NCBI RefSeq assembly: GCF_047250385.1
Contig: NZ_JBLBVM010000040.1
Coordinates: 32,722-96,721, forward strand
Source: Glaciecola sp047250385
GTDB taxonomy: Bacteria; Pseudomonadota; Gammaproteobacteria; Enterobacterales; Alteromonadaceae
Direction: 5' to 3'
DNA length: 64,000 nt
The notes beneath the pieces are model-generated. The model did no database searches, was not told the DNA's origin, and worked only from the letters and a program-made list of their open reading frames with translations. Positions 16,112 through 25,563 of this stretch are shown piece by piece. The translations under genes were made by a program, and so were the position numbers. Position 1 is the first letter of the stretch. Every line of letters begins with the position of its first letter.

Positions 16112-17551
16112 TTACTCTGGCGCTTTTTTATCTTCAGGTTTCACTTCATCTTTTTTAGCCGCTTGCGAATCGCCTTTTGCTTTGGCTGCTGTTGTGGCTT
16201 TTTTAGTCGTGCTTGCCTTTTTTGTAGCAGGGGTTTTGGCTGTACTCGCTTTTTTCGTCACTGCAGGCTTTTTCGTTGTTGATTTAGCTTTAGTGCTTTT
16301 CGATGCAGCCGGTTTCTTTTCGGTCGCAGACGCTTTGGCAACCGTGTTCGACTTACTCCCTGTTTTTACGTTACCAGCCGTCGCAGGTTTATTCAGTGCC
16401 TTTTCAGGTTTCGGTGATGGATTCAATTGAGCTGTAGCATCATTTTCATCCATTTTCTTACGATTACGCTTAAACGCAATGATCATCAATTTTTTACTGT
16501 AAACAGAAATTGAATGGTCTGAAAGTAAAGATGTCCATGGGAGTGACTTATAAAGTAGGGCTTTCATTCGATACAAAAAACTAACGGTATACAGCACTTT
16601 TACGTCATCAAAATCACCCGGTTGGCAATTAGTAAGGTAGCGCATGTTTCCTGCATGAATATAGCCACCAAACTTATTTTTTAGCCAAGTGGCAATGCGA
16701 TAACCTGGCCCGGGAATGAATTTAAACAAAAAGGTGGATAAAGATACCATGACATCACCTGGAGGCAGCATTGTGACGCAGTCGGCAGCGTTTACTAAAC
16801 GGTGGATAGGCGTTTTAATATTATTAATCCAGTCATCGTTGCCGACGCGTGGAGAGCCGAAAGTATAACAAGCGGCTAAACCACCTTTGTGATAAGTAAA
16901 CTTAGTAGCAACGGTGGCTAGTGCTCCACCTAAACTGTGGCCAGTAATATACAAAGGCTTCTCGTTTAACTCTGGTTTATCGATAGCCATTTCTATGTCT
17001 TTGCGAATTAAATTGTACGCTTTATAAAAGCCTTGGTGGATCATGCCTTGGGTTTCGCATTTTATAATATTTGCGCGTGCATCGGCTTTTATGTCAGTTA
17101 GGCTGTCAGTCTCTGTGCCCCTGAAAGCTAATACTAAGTAGTCTTTATGCTCGACCAACATCGCTTGAGAGCCTTCACAATCGAAAGTATCGATAACTTT
17201 AAACTCCAATTCGCTAAGCTGAGCATCCAATATCTCTCTTGCTTTTTCGGGATTGTGTGAAAGTTTGTCTCTGAGCATATCAAGCAAACCGAAACCGTCA
17301 TTTTTTTCCATTTTTGAAAATGCTTCGATTAGATATTTCTTGATATACTCTGACTTGAATTTTTTTTCTGCGTCGTTATTTGGAACTACCTCGAACAGTG
17401 GGTTGAATTTCACATATACAACTTCAGACATCACCGCCATCACCCAAGCGGTCCTATCGCTATATGCTTGTCGATATGTTGGTAGGCTTAGCCCTAATAT
17501 CTTGAGAGCGTCCTCCTGCTCACCGACTGATTTGAAGTAACTTGTAGACAT
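16112..17551 (-). CDS. Class 3 lipase-family protein with lysine/alanine-rich C-terminal tail
   Basis: A 479-residue alpha/beta hydrolase of the fungal-type class 3 lipases. The nucleophile is Ser206 in GHSLGG, the acid is probably Asp257 in NAADCVTMLPP and the base His346 in LSDHSISVY; the oxyanion strand LAFRGTE (about 141-147) is also present. There is no signal peptide. The last 95 residues (about 385-479) are a low-complexity tail rich in Lys, Ala, Thr and Pro (repeats such as KKAST, KKPA), resembling histone H1 tails. It is upstream-adjacent to a pesticin-like lysozyme gene on the same strand. Its target lipid is unknown; an effector role is possible but unproven. Start ATG has AAAGG ahead. 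Confidence 0.82.
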   Translation of the reverse strand: MSTSYFKSVGEQEDALKILGLSLPTYRQAYSDRTAWVMAVMSEVVYVKFNPLFEVVPNNDAEKKFKSEYIKKYLIEAFSKMEKNDGFGLLDMLRDKLSHNPEKAREILDAQLSELEFKVIDTFDCEGSQAMLVEHKDYLVLAFRGTETDSLTDIKADARANIIKCETQGMIHQGFYKAYNLIRKDIEMAIDKPELNEKPLYITGHSLGGALATVATKFTYHKGGLAACYTFGSPRVGNDDWINNIKTPIHRLVNAADCVTMLPPGDVMVSLSTFLFKFIPGPGYRIATWLKNKFGGYIHAGNMRYLTNCQPGDFDDVKVLYTVSFLYRMKALLYKSLPWTSLLSDHSISVYSKKLMIIAFKRNRKKMDENDATAQLNPSPKPEKALNKPATAGNVKTGSKSNTVAKASATEKKPAASKSTKAKSTTKKPAVTKKASTAKTPATKKASTTKKATTAAKAKGDSQAAKKDEVKPEDKKAPE

Positions 17552-17635
17552 AAGCCTTTCCTTTTTCTCGCGCTAAACATAATGCATATAATCGCTAAAG
17601 TACTATCTAACCTAGACTGCACACCTATTGCTTTC

Positions 17636-18211
17636 TTACCGCATTGAAGATTCAACAAAATCAGCTTCTTGATTTCTTCTAGTTGCGTAGCGATCGCCAA
17701 AATTTCTAAGTTCATGTAAAGCTTCAGACCAAGATTGACCAGTAACTAGCCGCCAAAAAGTGGGACATTTTGTTTTTACGCTTCCGTACTGAAATTCGAC
17801 GGAAGCGATGACGGTTTGCCAGCAACCCGGAATACTGCAGAATTCAACTGGGCTCATTTGATCGTATTTGCGAATGAGGCCGTCGATCACCCGCTGTTTT
17901 ACTTTTACATCGATAAAAGCAGCTTGTTCTTGGGAAATTTCTAAAGGATGTTGACGTAAATAATTTGCGGCGTCGTGACGTTGGAGACCAAGGTATGGAT
18001 ATAATTTTGCAATCAGATTGCTATCCAAGCCTAGTTTTTCGAGGTCGCTAGCATTGCGAGCACCCAGATCAAATCCTGCGCCGATGGTGACTCCGCTTTT
18101 ACTATTTCTAACGTCAGGCACATAGCCTCGCGTTAAACTGCCACCTTCTAAGCGATGGATGAAAGAAAAATCTATATCGGCTTTACTGTTTGTAAACTCG
18201 TTCCTTGACAT
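17636..18211 (-). CDS. Pesticin-like muramidase (T4-lysozyme fold)
   Basis: A 191-residue protein resembling the C-terminal muramidase domain of pesticin, which cuts peptidoglycan glycan strands. FIHRLEGGSLTRGYVP and GVTIGAGFDLG hold a catalytic set Glu22, Thr42 and Asp48; the Thr-Asp distance equals that of pesticin and the Glu-Thr distance is three shorter. No signal peptide or lipobox is seen, so it would need a dedicated secretion route or act after lysis. No holin or phage gene is near. It lies just before the class 3 lipase on the same strand (84-base gap), suggesting co-expression. Confidence 0.75.
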   Translation of the reverse strand: MSRNEFTNSKADIDFSFIHRLEGGSLTRGYVPDVRNSKSGVTIGAGFDLGARNASDLEKLGLDSNLIAKLYPYLGLQRHDAANYLRQHPLEISQEQAAFIDVKVKQRVIDGLIRKYDQMSPVEFCSIPGCWQTVIASVEFQYGSVKTKCPTFWRLVTGQSWSEALHELRNFGDRYATRRNQEADFVESSMR

Positions 18212-18424
18212 TTTGTGTCGATTCCATAAAGAAATAGATTCTTATAAGAATTGCACAAAAAATAGACAATGCCAACAAAATAAGTTTCTTGTTTTGTTGA
18301 TTTACATGTCAAGAGTAAATTGTTGTAGTTTTTTCAGCGTTTTACGCAAAGTACTAGCGATAAAAAATTCATTTCATTGATCGAAGGATCTAAGCTAGCT
18401 TTCTAGCTGTTTCACTTTTTCGTT

Positions 18425-19156
18425 TTATTTAATAAACATCCAGATACCAGCGGCGATCATAAATAGATTTTCTGTCAGCGATATAAAACCTAAAGGAACG
18501 TTGCTGTCGCCACCAACACATGCGCATTTTAACTCTCGATTGTCGATGTAAACCGCTTTGATCACAGATATCGCACCAACTGAACCGATAAACAATGAAA
18601 TAGGGGCAACGCTGTAAGCAGGTAAGTTAGCGATCATTGCAATACCGACATAGGCTTCTAAAAACGGGTAGACGTAGGCGTACCTGACATTTTTCATTGC
18701 AACGAGATCGTAGGTAATAAATGAGTTCGAAAAAGTGAACAAGTCTTGTAGCTTTTGAATCGCAAGCACTGCCATAGTTAAGGCGACAAATAATTCTACA
18801 GTATGCATTGAAAGCAGTTGCTGGGAACTCGTTAAGGCGAACGCGATGCTGAGTAAAAAAGTGACACTAAAAATTGCAATTATTGGTGTGTAAGTAGTGC
18901 CTTCTTGAGCGGCTTGAGGCTTATTAAAATAATCACGTAAATCGTCATAACCACCAATTCGCTTATCATCAATAAACGTTTGTGGGGTGGTTTCAATGCT
19001 ATGTTTTTCCTTGAATTTATCTGTTTCTGCACGTGAGGTGAGGAGTTGATCATCTACAGTAAAGCCCTCTCGTTCCAATAGATCTTTCGACTTCAACCCA
19101 AATGGACAAATATGATCATCAGTTGCCATTCTGTATAATTGAGCTGATTTCTTCAT
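18425..19156 (-). CDS. Glutaredoxin-MauE/DoxX fusion membrane protein
   Basis: A 243-residue protein with two parts. Residues 1-80 form a glutaredoxin-like domain with CPFG (Cys17), cis-proline region ETTPQTFID and GGYDDL. After a short linker come four membrane helices (about 90-110, 118-135, 155-175, 183-200 and a final 220-240) of the MauE/DoxX redox-associated type with a conserved CAC motif near 210-212. Such fusions are thought to shuttle electrons from cytoplasmic thiols to extracytoplasmic ones; substrate unknown. It stands alone, divergent from a chemoreceptor gene. Confidence 0.8.
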   Translation of the reverse strand: MKKSAQLYRMATDDHICPFGLKSKDLLEREGFTVDDQLLTSRAETDKFKEKHSIETTPQTFIDDKRIGGYDDLRDYFNKPQAAQEGTTYTPIIAIFSVTFLLSIAFALTSSQQLLSMHTVELFVALTMAVLAIQKLQDLFTFSNSFITYDLVAMKNVRYAYVYPFLEAYVGIAMIANLPAYSVAPISLFIGSVGAISVIKAVYIDNRELKCACVGGDSNVPLGFISLTENLFMIAAGIWMFIK

Positions 19157-19394
19157 CCTTCTCTCCCATATAGCTTTTAGCTAGTAAACTTGAACTTATT
19201 ACATTCCAGAAAAAACTTTTCTTTGTTCGAAGGTTAAGATTTGCTTAGAAATACTACTCATTAAATGATAGTTACATTAACTTTATTTTCAACATTCTTG
19301 ATGAGTGACTCTGTTCCTAGATTCTAAGCCTTTACACTTACTAATAAAGATAGTTATTCTAAGTGCCTTAAAATTAGAAGGTGGAATGTTCTCT

Positions 19395-21389
19395 ATGTGG
19401 TATAAGCACTCCTTACGCGCCCGACTGTTATTGGGTGTAATCAGCAGTTTGGCTATCTTATTTAGCTTGTATGGTTTGTGGCAGATTAATGAAGTTAAAC
19501 AAGAAACCCAGGCTCGAGTAGATAGAGATATAACGGCGCTAGTTCAGCTAGAAGCGGCTCAAGTCAGAGGTTTTTTTGAAGCCAAAGGGCAAGTAATTCA
19601 TAGCGTATTTGCTAATCCACTCGTACTTGATTGGTTTACAGACTACAAAGAACGTGGCAGTAAAATCAGTCAAAACCCGCAGTATCAAGACCTTACTTCG
19701 TACTTTAAATATTTTTCTGAGCAAGACGCGGCTATTAAAAGTGTGTTTTTTGGCTCGTCTAATACCTTTGAATATTTTGATTTAGATGGTCGCTATGACG
19801 GCGATCCAAACTATTACACCAATAAGCGTCCTTGGTGGGAAGAAGCCAAAGGTAAAAATCGTTTGTATGTTACGAACCCAGCCGTAGACGCAAATGATGG
19901 CTCTATTTCAACGACAGTAAAAACAACTGTGTACCATAACGAGCGCTTTATTGGTATTGGTGGGATGGATATCCTTATCACTACTCTTGGTGAATTACTC
20001 GGCAAAATTAACTATCAAAACGTTGGGCATGCTTTTTTAGTCACAGATGAAGGTGTGTTGGTATATTTTCCTGGTTTTAATGAGGCATTTCCGCCAGGTA
20101 GTGAAATTCAAGAGATAGAGCGTCATTTTAAAAATAGTGAGGGCTTCGTTCAGTTGAAGAACGAATTAAGCAATAAAGCACAGGGTAATGCTTTAGTGAC
20201 TTGGAAAGGCGAACCCTATCAGTTGATTTACCAAGAAGTGGCCAGTGAATACCCTAGCATGAATTGGAAACTTGGTTTTATGGTCCCTCAAACCATTGTA
20301 AATACTCCTGTTACAGAAGCTATGTGGACGACAGGCCTGACACTGTTATTAATGCTTTTCGCCATTGCCGTTGTGGTGGTATTGATTGTTGCTCCGGTAA
20401 TGAAACCGATACACTTTATGCTTAATGCTATGAAAGATATTTCCCACGGCGAAGGTGACCTTACCAAACGCATTGAGGTGGATCGTCAAGATGAAATTGG
20501 CCAATTAGCAGAAGAATTTAACGGCATAATGCAAAAAATCCAAACCTTAGTGCGTAACACGGTAGAGATAAATCAAGAAGTATCGCAGGCAGCCAAGGAT
20601 GTGTTTATCGCAACCGAAGACACTCGTAGTGTAGTAAACAAAGAAAGGCAGCAGATAGAATCTGTGGCTATCGCGAGTCAAGAGATGGCACACACCAGCC
20701 AAGAAGTGGCCAAAAGCACTTCCGAAGCTATGAATATGGCTGATACAGCTAAAGCCAATATGGATTTAGGCAGCCAAGTTCTGCATTCTGCAGTCACAAG
20801 CATTGGCGAGTTATCAAAACAAATAGATGATGCCGCTTCAGTCGTTGTGCAGTTAGAGGGAGAAACAGACAAAATTGGCCAAGTGCTAGACGTTATTAGC
20901 AATATTGCTGAGCAAACAAACTTGTTGGCGTTAAACGCCGCCATTGAAGCCGCGAGGGCAGGTGAACAGGGGCGTGGTTTTGCGGTGGTCGCAGACGAAG
21001 TTCGCACTCTGGCTAATCGTACGTCTAAATCAACTCAGGATATTCTGGACATTATTACTACCTTGCAAAGCGCTGCTCGTCAGGCAAGCGGTTCTATGCA
21101 GGCCAGTAACCAGAAAGCAGAAGATGGTGAGGCACAAGTTCAAAAACTAGAAGTAGTTTTAACCGATGCTACTGAGCATATTGACGATATACAAAAACGA
21201 ATGCAGGGCATTGCTACCGCCAATAGCCAGCAAGCTGCGATAGCTACAGAGGTAGCAAAAAATGTTATGACGGTCAATGAACTAGCTGATGAGTCAGTAG
21301 CAGATATTAAACAAGTTGAGATGAGTATTGGTAAATTACAATCCCTGTCCGAATCTTTAGCCGAAGTGTTAAGACACTTTAAAATATAG
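19395..21389 (+). CDS. Methyl-accepting chemotaxis protein with dCache sensor
   Basis: Transmembrane chemoreceptor of 664 residues when started at the ATG 19395, which has AGAAGGTGG upstream at proper spacing; earlier in-frame starts would add a hydrophobic stretch. Order: membrane helix 1 (about 10-30), periplasmic dCache domain (about 35-310) with the ligand-binding segment YYTNKRPWWEEA and GIGGMDI, membrane helix 2 (about 322-345), HAMP, then the signalling coiled coil with the hairpin tip EQTNLLALNAAIEAARAGEQ near 504-523. Tryptophan/tyrosine/aspartate residues typical of dCache amine or amino-acid pockets are present, but the ligand is unknown. No che genes are nearby. Confidence 0.93.
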   Translation: MWYKHSLRARLLLGVISSLAILFSLYGLWQINEVKQETQARVDRDITALVQLEAAQVRGFFEAKGQVIHSVFANPLVLDWFTDYKERGSKISQNPQYQDLTSYFKYFSEQDAAIKSVFFGSSNTFEYFDLDGRYDGDPNYYTNKRPWWEEAKGKNRLYVTNPAVDANDGSISTTVKTTVYHNERFIGIGGMDILITTLGELLGKINYQNVGHAFLVTDEGVLVYFPGFNEAFPPGSEIQEIERHFKNSEGFVQLKNELSNKAQGNALVTWKGEPYQLIYQEVASEYPSMNWKLGFMVPQTIVNTPVTEAMWTTGLTLLLMLFAIAVVVVLIVAPVMKPIHFMLNAMKDISHGEGDLTKRIEVDRQDEIGQLAEEFNGIMQKIQTLVRNTVEINQEVSQAAKDVFIATEDTRSVVNKERQQIESVAIASQEMAHTSQEVAKSTSEAMNMADTAKANMDLGSQVLHSAVTSIGELSKQIDDAASVVVQLEGETDKIGQVLDVISNIAEQTNLLALNAAIEAARAGEQGRGFAVVADEVRTLANRTSKSTQDILDIITTLQSAARQASGSMQASNQKAEDGEAQVQKLEVVLTDATEHIDDIQKRMQGIATANSQQAAIATEVAKNVMTVNELADESVADIKQVEMSIGKLQSLSESLAEVLRHFKI

Positions 21390-21424
21390 CGAACAAGCTG
21401 AAAAATAGAATAGGGTCCAGATTT

Positions 21425-21889
21425 ATGAAAGTCACAATAATTGTAATGGTACTAACGTTTTTGCTTTTTTCTGAGCATTCCTTCGCTCAATCGGCAAACC
21501 CCAATTACGATCCCAAACTAGCCGAGAAGTATGGTGCAGATGATTACGGCATGAAAAGCTATATATTCGTAATCCTCAAATCTGGAAGCAATAAATCGGA
21601 AGACAAAGAGGCGATGAATAAGGCTTTTTCCGGACATATGAAGAATATCCATCGTTTGGTTGAACAGGGAAAGTTGATTGTTGCGGGTCCTTTTGGGAAA
21701 AACGATAAGGACTTTCGAGGACTCTTTATATTGGATGTAAAAACCTTGGAAGAAGCGAGTAATCTTTTAGCAAGTGATCCTGCAATTAGTGAAGACTATT
21801 TAGAGGCAGAACTTGTTGAATGGTATGGTTCAGCGGCTATTTCAAGCTATCTTGAAGCTTCTGATAAAGTGTGGAAAATCAAACCATAA
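21425..21889 (+). CDS. Secreted YciI-like protein
   Basis: A 154-residue protein with a signal peptide (1-21, cut after SFA) and a YciI-like dimeric alpha-beta barrel domain (about 43-130). The features are KSYIFVILKSG, then HMKNIHRLVEQGKLIVAGPFG, then RGLFILDVKTLEEASNLLASDP, which follow the YciI pattern of a His on the first helix and a GPF turn. YciI domains usually bind or hydrolyse small substrates in the cytoplasm; the exported form is less common. It begins 35 bases after the chemoreceptor and may be co-transcribed. Function unknown. Confidence 0.78.
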   Translation: MKVTIIVMVLTFLLFSEHSFAQSANPNYDPKLAEKYGADDYGMKSYIFVILKSGSNKSEDKEAMNKAFSGHMKNIHRLVEQGKLIVAGPFGKNDKDFRGLFILDVKTLEEASNLLASDPAISEDYLEAELVEWYGSAAISSYLEASDKVWKIKP

Positions 21890-21997
21890 ACTGTTGTTTA
21901 ACTTTAGGATTTGAGCTTTTGACAAATTAGGCATTGTTGCAGAGTAGCAGCAATGCTGATGTCGCTCAATCTTGCATGATAGGTTTATGCAATAAAG

Positions 21998-24457
21998 TCA
22001 GATAAAGCAGGATATGGCTAATTTCTTTGATGTCTCTGCCGCTGAAATCGGGCGACCAAAATGATAGCCTTGAAGAGTCTTGCAACCCAGTTTGTTTAGC
22101 TGGTCAGCATGTTCTTGACTTTCAACCCCCTCGGCAACCAAGTCAATTTGTAAACTCTGGGCAAGTGTTATGATGGTGCGAATTATCGTAATGTCTACTT
22201 TGTCATTGAGCATGTTTCGAACAAACGATTGATCAATCTTTAATACATCAAGCATATATTTTTTAATGTAAGACAGGCTAGAGTAACCCGTGCCGAAATC
22301 GTCAATCGATATTTTGACGCCCAGTTTCTTCAGTTCGTTGAACGTTTCCAATGAATTAACGTCATTCAATAAGACTGACTCAGTAATTTCTAGTTCAAGT
22401 GAGGAAGGTTCAATACCCGTTTCGGACAAAACTTGCTTTACTGTGCTGACAAAATCAATTGTAAACTGCACAGCTGATACATTGACTGCAACTTTGAGTT
22501 TTGGATGTAGTTTTTGCCACTCAAGCAATTGCATGCTCGCTTGCTTGAGCAGATATTCGCCTAATGGCACTATTAAACCTGTTTCTTCTGCAAGAGGAAT
22601 AAAATGATCAGGGAAGATAATACTGCCATCCTCTTGTGGCCAGCGGGCAAGCGCCTCAAAACCCAATATCTCTAGAGTGTCACTCTGTACTTTAGGTTGA
22701 TAAAACAAGGTTATTTCTTCATTCTCAATGGCGTTTTTAAGTTTTATAATCTCATGTTGTTGCCATTTTATTTTGGCCTCAATTTCCTTAGAGAAGAAGC
22801 GAACGGCATCTCTTCCAGACCTTTTAGCTTCATGCATTGCTGCATGAGCCCTGCGAAACAGCTGATGTACATCGTCACAATCATTAGGGAATGAGGATAC
22901 ACCAATGCTCATGGTTAAATTGAAGTCATAGCCAGTGTCTTGCCATTTGCGCGCAAATTCCGATTTCATTCGAGAGCAAAATTCACCGATGTCTTTTACC
23001 TCGGAAATCATCGGTAAAATAATCACAAACTCATCACCACCTTGACGGCTTATCGTATCGTAGTCTCTTAGAAGTGTTTGCAAAATACCTGCAATTTTAG
23101 CTAGCACTTGGTCGCCAACAGCATAGCCATACTTGTTGTTCACCAGTTGAAAGTGGTCAATGTTGAGCATCAACATGGCAACCTTGTGATCGTCCCTTTT
23201 GGCTTCTTTAATTGCTTGTTCCGTGCGATCTAACAACAATGCTCTGTTGGGCAAATTAGTTAAGGTATCATGATGTGAAAGATGAAGGATTTTGCGCTGA
23301 TCTTGATTCTTCTTTGTCACGTCTCGAAAGACAAGAACACAGCCTATTAGTTGGTTTGTATCATCAAATATGGGTGACGCTAATTCTTCAATTTCATATT
23401 TCTGACCATCGGTACTCAGTAGAAGAGAATCGGGAGATAAGGCAACTTTACTGCGCTCGGATAAGGCATAATTAACTGGGTTCACAATTTCTTCATTCGT
23501 ATTGCGATCAATTAAGCTCATCACACTGTTTATTGGTTGTGACAGCAAAGCTTCAGGATTTTGCCCAATTAGCTGACCTGCCGCGACATTAGCGTAGGTT
23601 ATATTTCCTAATGTGTCTGTAGTGATTACTCCATCGGCAACAGCCGTTAATGATGTAGTGAGTTTGTGCTTTTCTAGTTCCCAAGAATCTACCTCAGCGA
23701 TTGGAGCATGAACTTCTGACATGATGATTAAGAAGCCAGATTGGTCTTCAAATGCTTGCTCATCAACGAGAGTCACTTGGATGTTCTTTGTCTGTTTTTG
23801 ATAAGAGGTAAAGGAAAACTCAAAATTCGACTTTTTTTCCTTTCGACATTGCTCAATTGATTCTTGGAATGCTTTGCCTTCACTTTCTGAAAAGAGCGAC
23901 AGTAGCGATTGCCCAAAAATTTGCTCTGAAGATTTATTAAACCACTTTCCGTCAACATCATTATTGTGGATATTGATTAAGTCGTGACTCCAGTAAGAGA
24001 TGAATATATTTAGTTTTGCTACAAAGTTCGCGAGCTCATCATGGGCTTTGCGTAGCTGTCTGGTTTTGTTTATTAGTGATAAATGGGTTCTGACTCGCGC
24101 TTGGATTAACTGTCTGTTAATGGGTTTAGAGACAAAATCGACACCGCCTTCCAAAAAAGCCTTTAGCTCATTATCAAATTCACTGTGAGCGGTAATAAAA
24201 ATAATACTAGAAGCACTTGTGGCAGGATTTGATTTGAGTCGTTTCGCCACTTCCAATCCATTAATATCTGGAAGCTCAATATCTAACAGGATTATGTCTG
24301 GTCGGAATTCTCTAGCTTTGACTAACGCAGATTCACCATCTTCAGCTCGAATAAATTTACCTAGGTGAGAAACGGCATCCTCAATAATATCAAGAAATAT
24401 GCTTGCATCATCAACTGCCAATATGGTGAATTCTTGATATTCAAGATTGGATATCAT
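21998..24457 (-). CDS. Response regulator with PAS, GGDEF and EAL domains (cyclic di-GMP turnover)
   Basis: An 819-residue cytoplasmic signalling protein. A receiver domain (about 12-125) carries the phosphoacceptor Asp in IILLDIELPDI and Lys in VSKPI. One weak and one clear PAS domain follow (about 150-255, 265-380; YANVAAGQLIGQNPEAL). Then a GGDEF domain has the motif intact (near 473-477) and an RxxD inhibitory site five residues before it. The EAL domain has GFEALARW and DDFGTGYSS. Both catalytic domains look active, so it may make and degrade c-di-GMP. No partner histidine kinase is adjacent. There are no membrane segments. Confidence 0.93.
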   Translation of the reverse strand: MISNLEYQEFTILAVDDASIFLDIIEDAVSHLGKFIRAEDGESALVKAREFRPDIILLDIELPDINGLEVAKRLKSNPATSASSIIFITAHSEFDNELKAFLEGGVDFVSKPINRQLIQARVRTHLSLINKTRQLRKAHDELANFVAKLNIFISYWSHDLINIHNNDVDGKWFNKSSEQIFGQSLLSLFSESEGKAFQESIEQCRKEKKSNFEFSFTSYQKQTKNIQVTLVDEQAFEDQSGFLIIMSEVHAPIAEVDSWELEKHKLTTSLTAVADGVITTDTLGNITYANVAAGQLIGQNPEALLSQPINSVMSLIDRNTNEEIVNPVNYALSERSKVALSPDSLLLSTDGQKYEIEELASPIFDDTNQLIGCVLVFRDVTKKNQDQRKILHLSHHDTLTNLPNRALLLDRTEQAIKEAKRDDHKVAMLMLNIDHFQLVNNKYGYAVGDQVLAKIAGILQTLLRDYDTISRQGGDEFVIILPMISEVKDIGEFCSRMKSEFARKWQDTGYDFNLTMSIGVSSFPNDCDDVHQLFRRAHAAMHEAKRSGRDAVRFFSKEIEAKIKWQQHEIIKLKNAIENEEITLFYQPKVQSDTLEILGFEALARWPQEDGSIIFPDHFIPLAEETGLIVPLGEYLLKQASMQLLEWQKLHPKLKVAVNVSAVQFTIDFVSTVKQVLSETGIEPSSLELEITESVLLNDVNSLETFNELKKLGVKISIDDFGTGYSSLSYIKKYMLDVLKIDQSFVRNMLNDKVDITIIRTIITLAQSLQIDLVAEGVESQEHADQLNKLGCKTLQGYHFGRPISAAETSKKLAISCFI

Positions 24458-24620
24458 ACTGCTAGACTACTCCATTAAGAGCAACAACATTGATTGCCGC
24501 CTGTTTGTCTATGCTAGTGAAATAAACTCTAGCAACCCATAGACTAAAGTCTACAATTTAAGGCATGTTAGATTAAGAAATTGGCTAAATCAAGGCATAA
24601 AATCGTTTACTTTTGTTGTC

Positions 24621-25316
24621 TCAGTTAATGTTAACAAAACTGACTAGTTCCCTTGCCCAAATCTCATACTGTTCCGCATTGGGATGCAGCAAGTCGGGCA
24701 TCACAGATTCGTAAAGCACACCATCCTCATCTAGAAAGCGCTCATTAATGTCAAACCAAAGGACGGAATTGTTATTCGCAAAGCTTTGAATAATGCCGTT
24801 ACTGGCTTCCACGGCTTTGCGCATTCGCTTATTTCTGTTTCTGCTCCGCGGGAAAATAGCAGTTAAGATGATGGTGCTATTTGGGAGTTTCTTTTGAATG
24901 CTCTTGATTATGCTCTGAACGCCAGCGGCTATCTCTGCAGGCTTATCATGACGGTGTCCGGCATTGTTTGTGCCAATGAGAAGAATGACATACTTAGCCT
25001 GAATATTATCAATTTCACCCTGTTCAATGCGCCAAAGAACATGCTCAGTACGATCACCAGCAAAGCCCAAATTGAGCGTGTTAAGATCGCTTAAGTAACT
25101 GTTATGCGCGGCTTCTCCTTCAAGCTCCCAAGCGTGAACAATGGAATCGCCAATAAAAACTAAATCGAAGGTTCTTTTTGTGATTTTTTTTTCTGTATTG
25201 TTTAGTTCTGTATTGGCTTTTTCAGCCAACTTGTCTGTATGGCGTTGCAGCCACCACTCTTCCAAGCGTTGAGTTGGTATGCACGACAAAGGTTTTTGCG
25301 TTGAGTTATCAGTCAC
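24621..25316 (-). CDS. GDSL/SGNH-family lipase-acylhydrolase (PAF-acetylhydrolase-like)
   Basis: A 231-residue hydrolase with all SGNH blocks. These are FIGDSIVHAWE (nucleophile Ser58), NLGFAGDRTEHVLWR, LLIGTNNAGH (Asn block), and LLHPNAEQYEIWA near the end with the Asp-x-x-His dyad (DLLH). The second block and overall length match the PAF-acetylhydrolase IB gamma-like group, which often acts on acetyl esters of sugars or lipids. No signal peptide is visible. It is divergent from the DHH-family gene. Substrate unknown. Confidence 0.85.
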   Translation of the reverse strand: MTDNSTQKPLSCIPTQRLEEWWLQRHTDKLAEKANTELNNTEKKITKRTFDLVFIGDSIVHAWELEGEAAHNSYLSDLNTLNLGFAGDRTEHVLWRIEQGEIDNIQAKYVILLIGTNNAGHRHDKPAEIAAGVQSIIKSIQKKLPNSTIILTAIFPRSRNRNKRMRKAVEASNGIIQSFANNNSVLWFDINERFLDEDGVLYESVMPDLLHPNAEQYEIWARELVSFVNIN

Positions 25317-25563
25317 GTGTTCGAATAGTCGTAATTAAGTTGAATCGACACTCAGGATAAAGCAAGTCGAAACGCAAGCAAAGGGCAATTGCTAAGCCTT
25401 TTGCATGGCATGAGTATCTAATCCACACTAAAGTTTGTGTCACATTTGAGATATCGAATACGACACTGTCGTATACTCGCCAATACCCAACATTCACCAA
25501 TAAAACTGCATTCTACGCCATAATTTTGAACATAGTAATTAACGTCATTTTAGGAGAATAGCT

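Noticed and set aside
16182..16430. Plus-strand frame coding a very hydrophobic 82-residue protein
   Set aside because: It is the mirror of the Lys/Ala-rich tail of the lipase; the hydrophobic residues arise from the complementary strand of its repetitive Lys and Ala codons. No ribosome-binding site.
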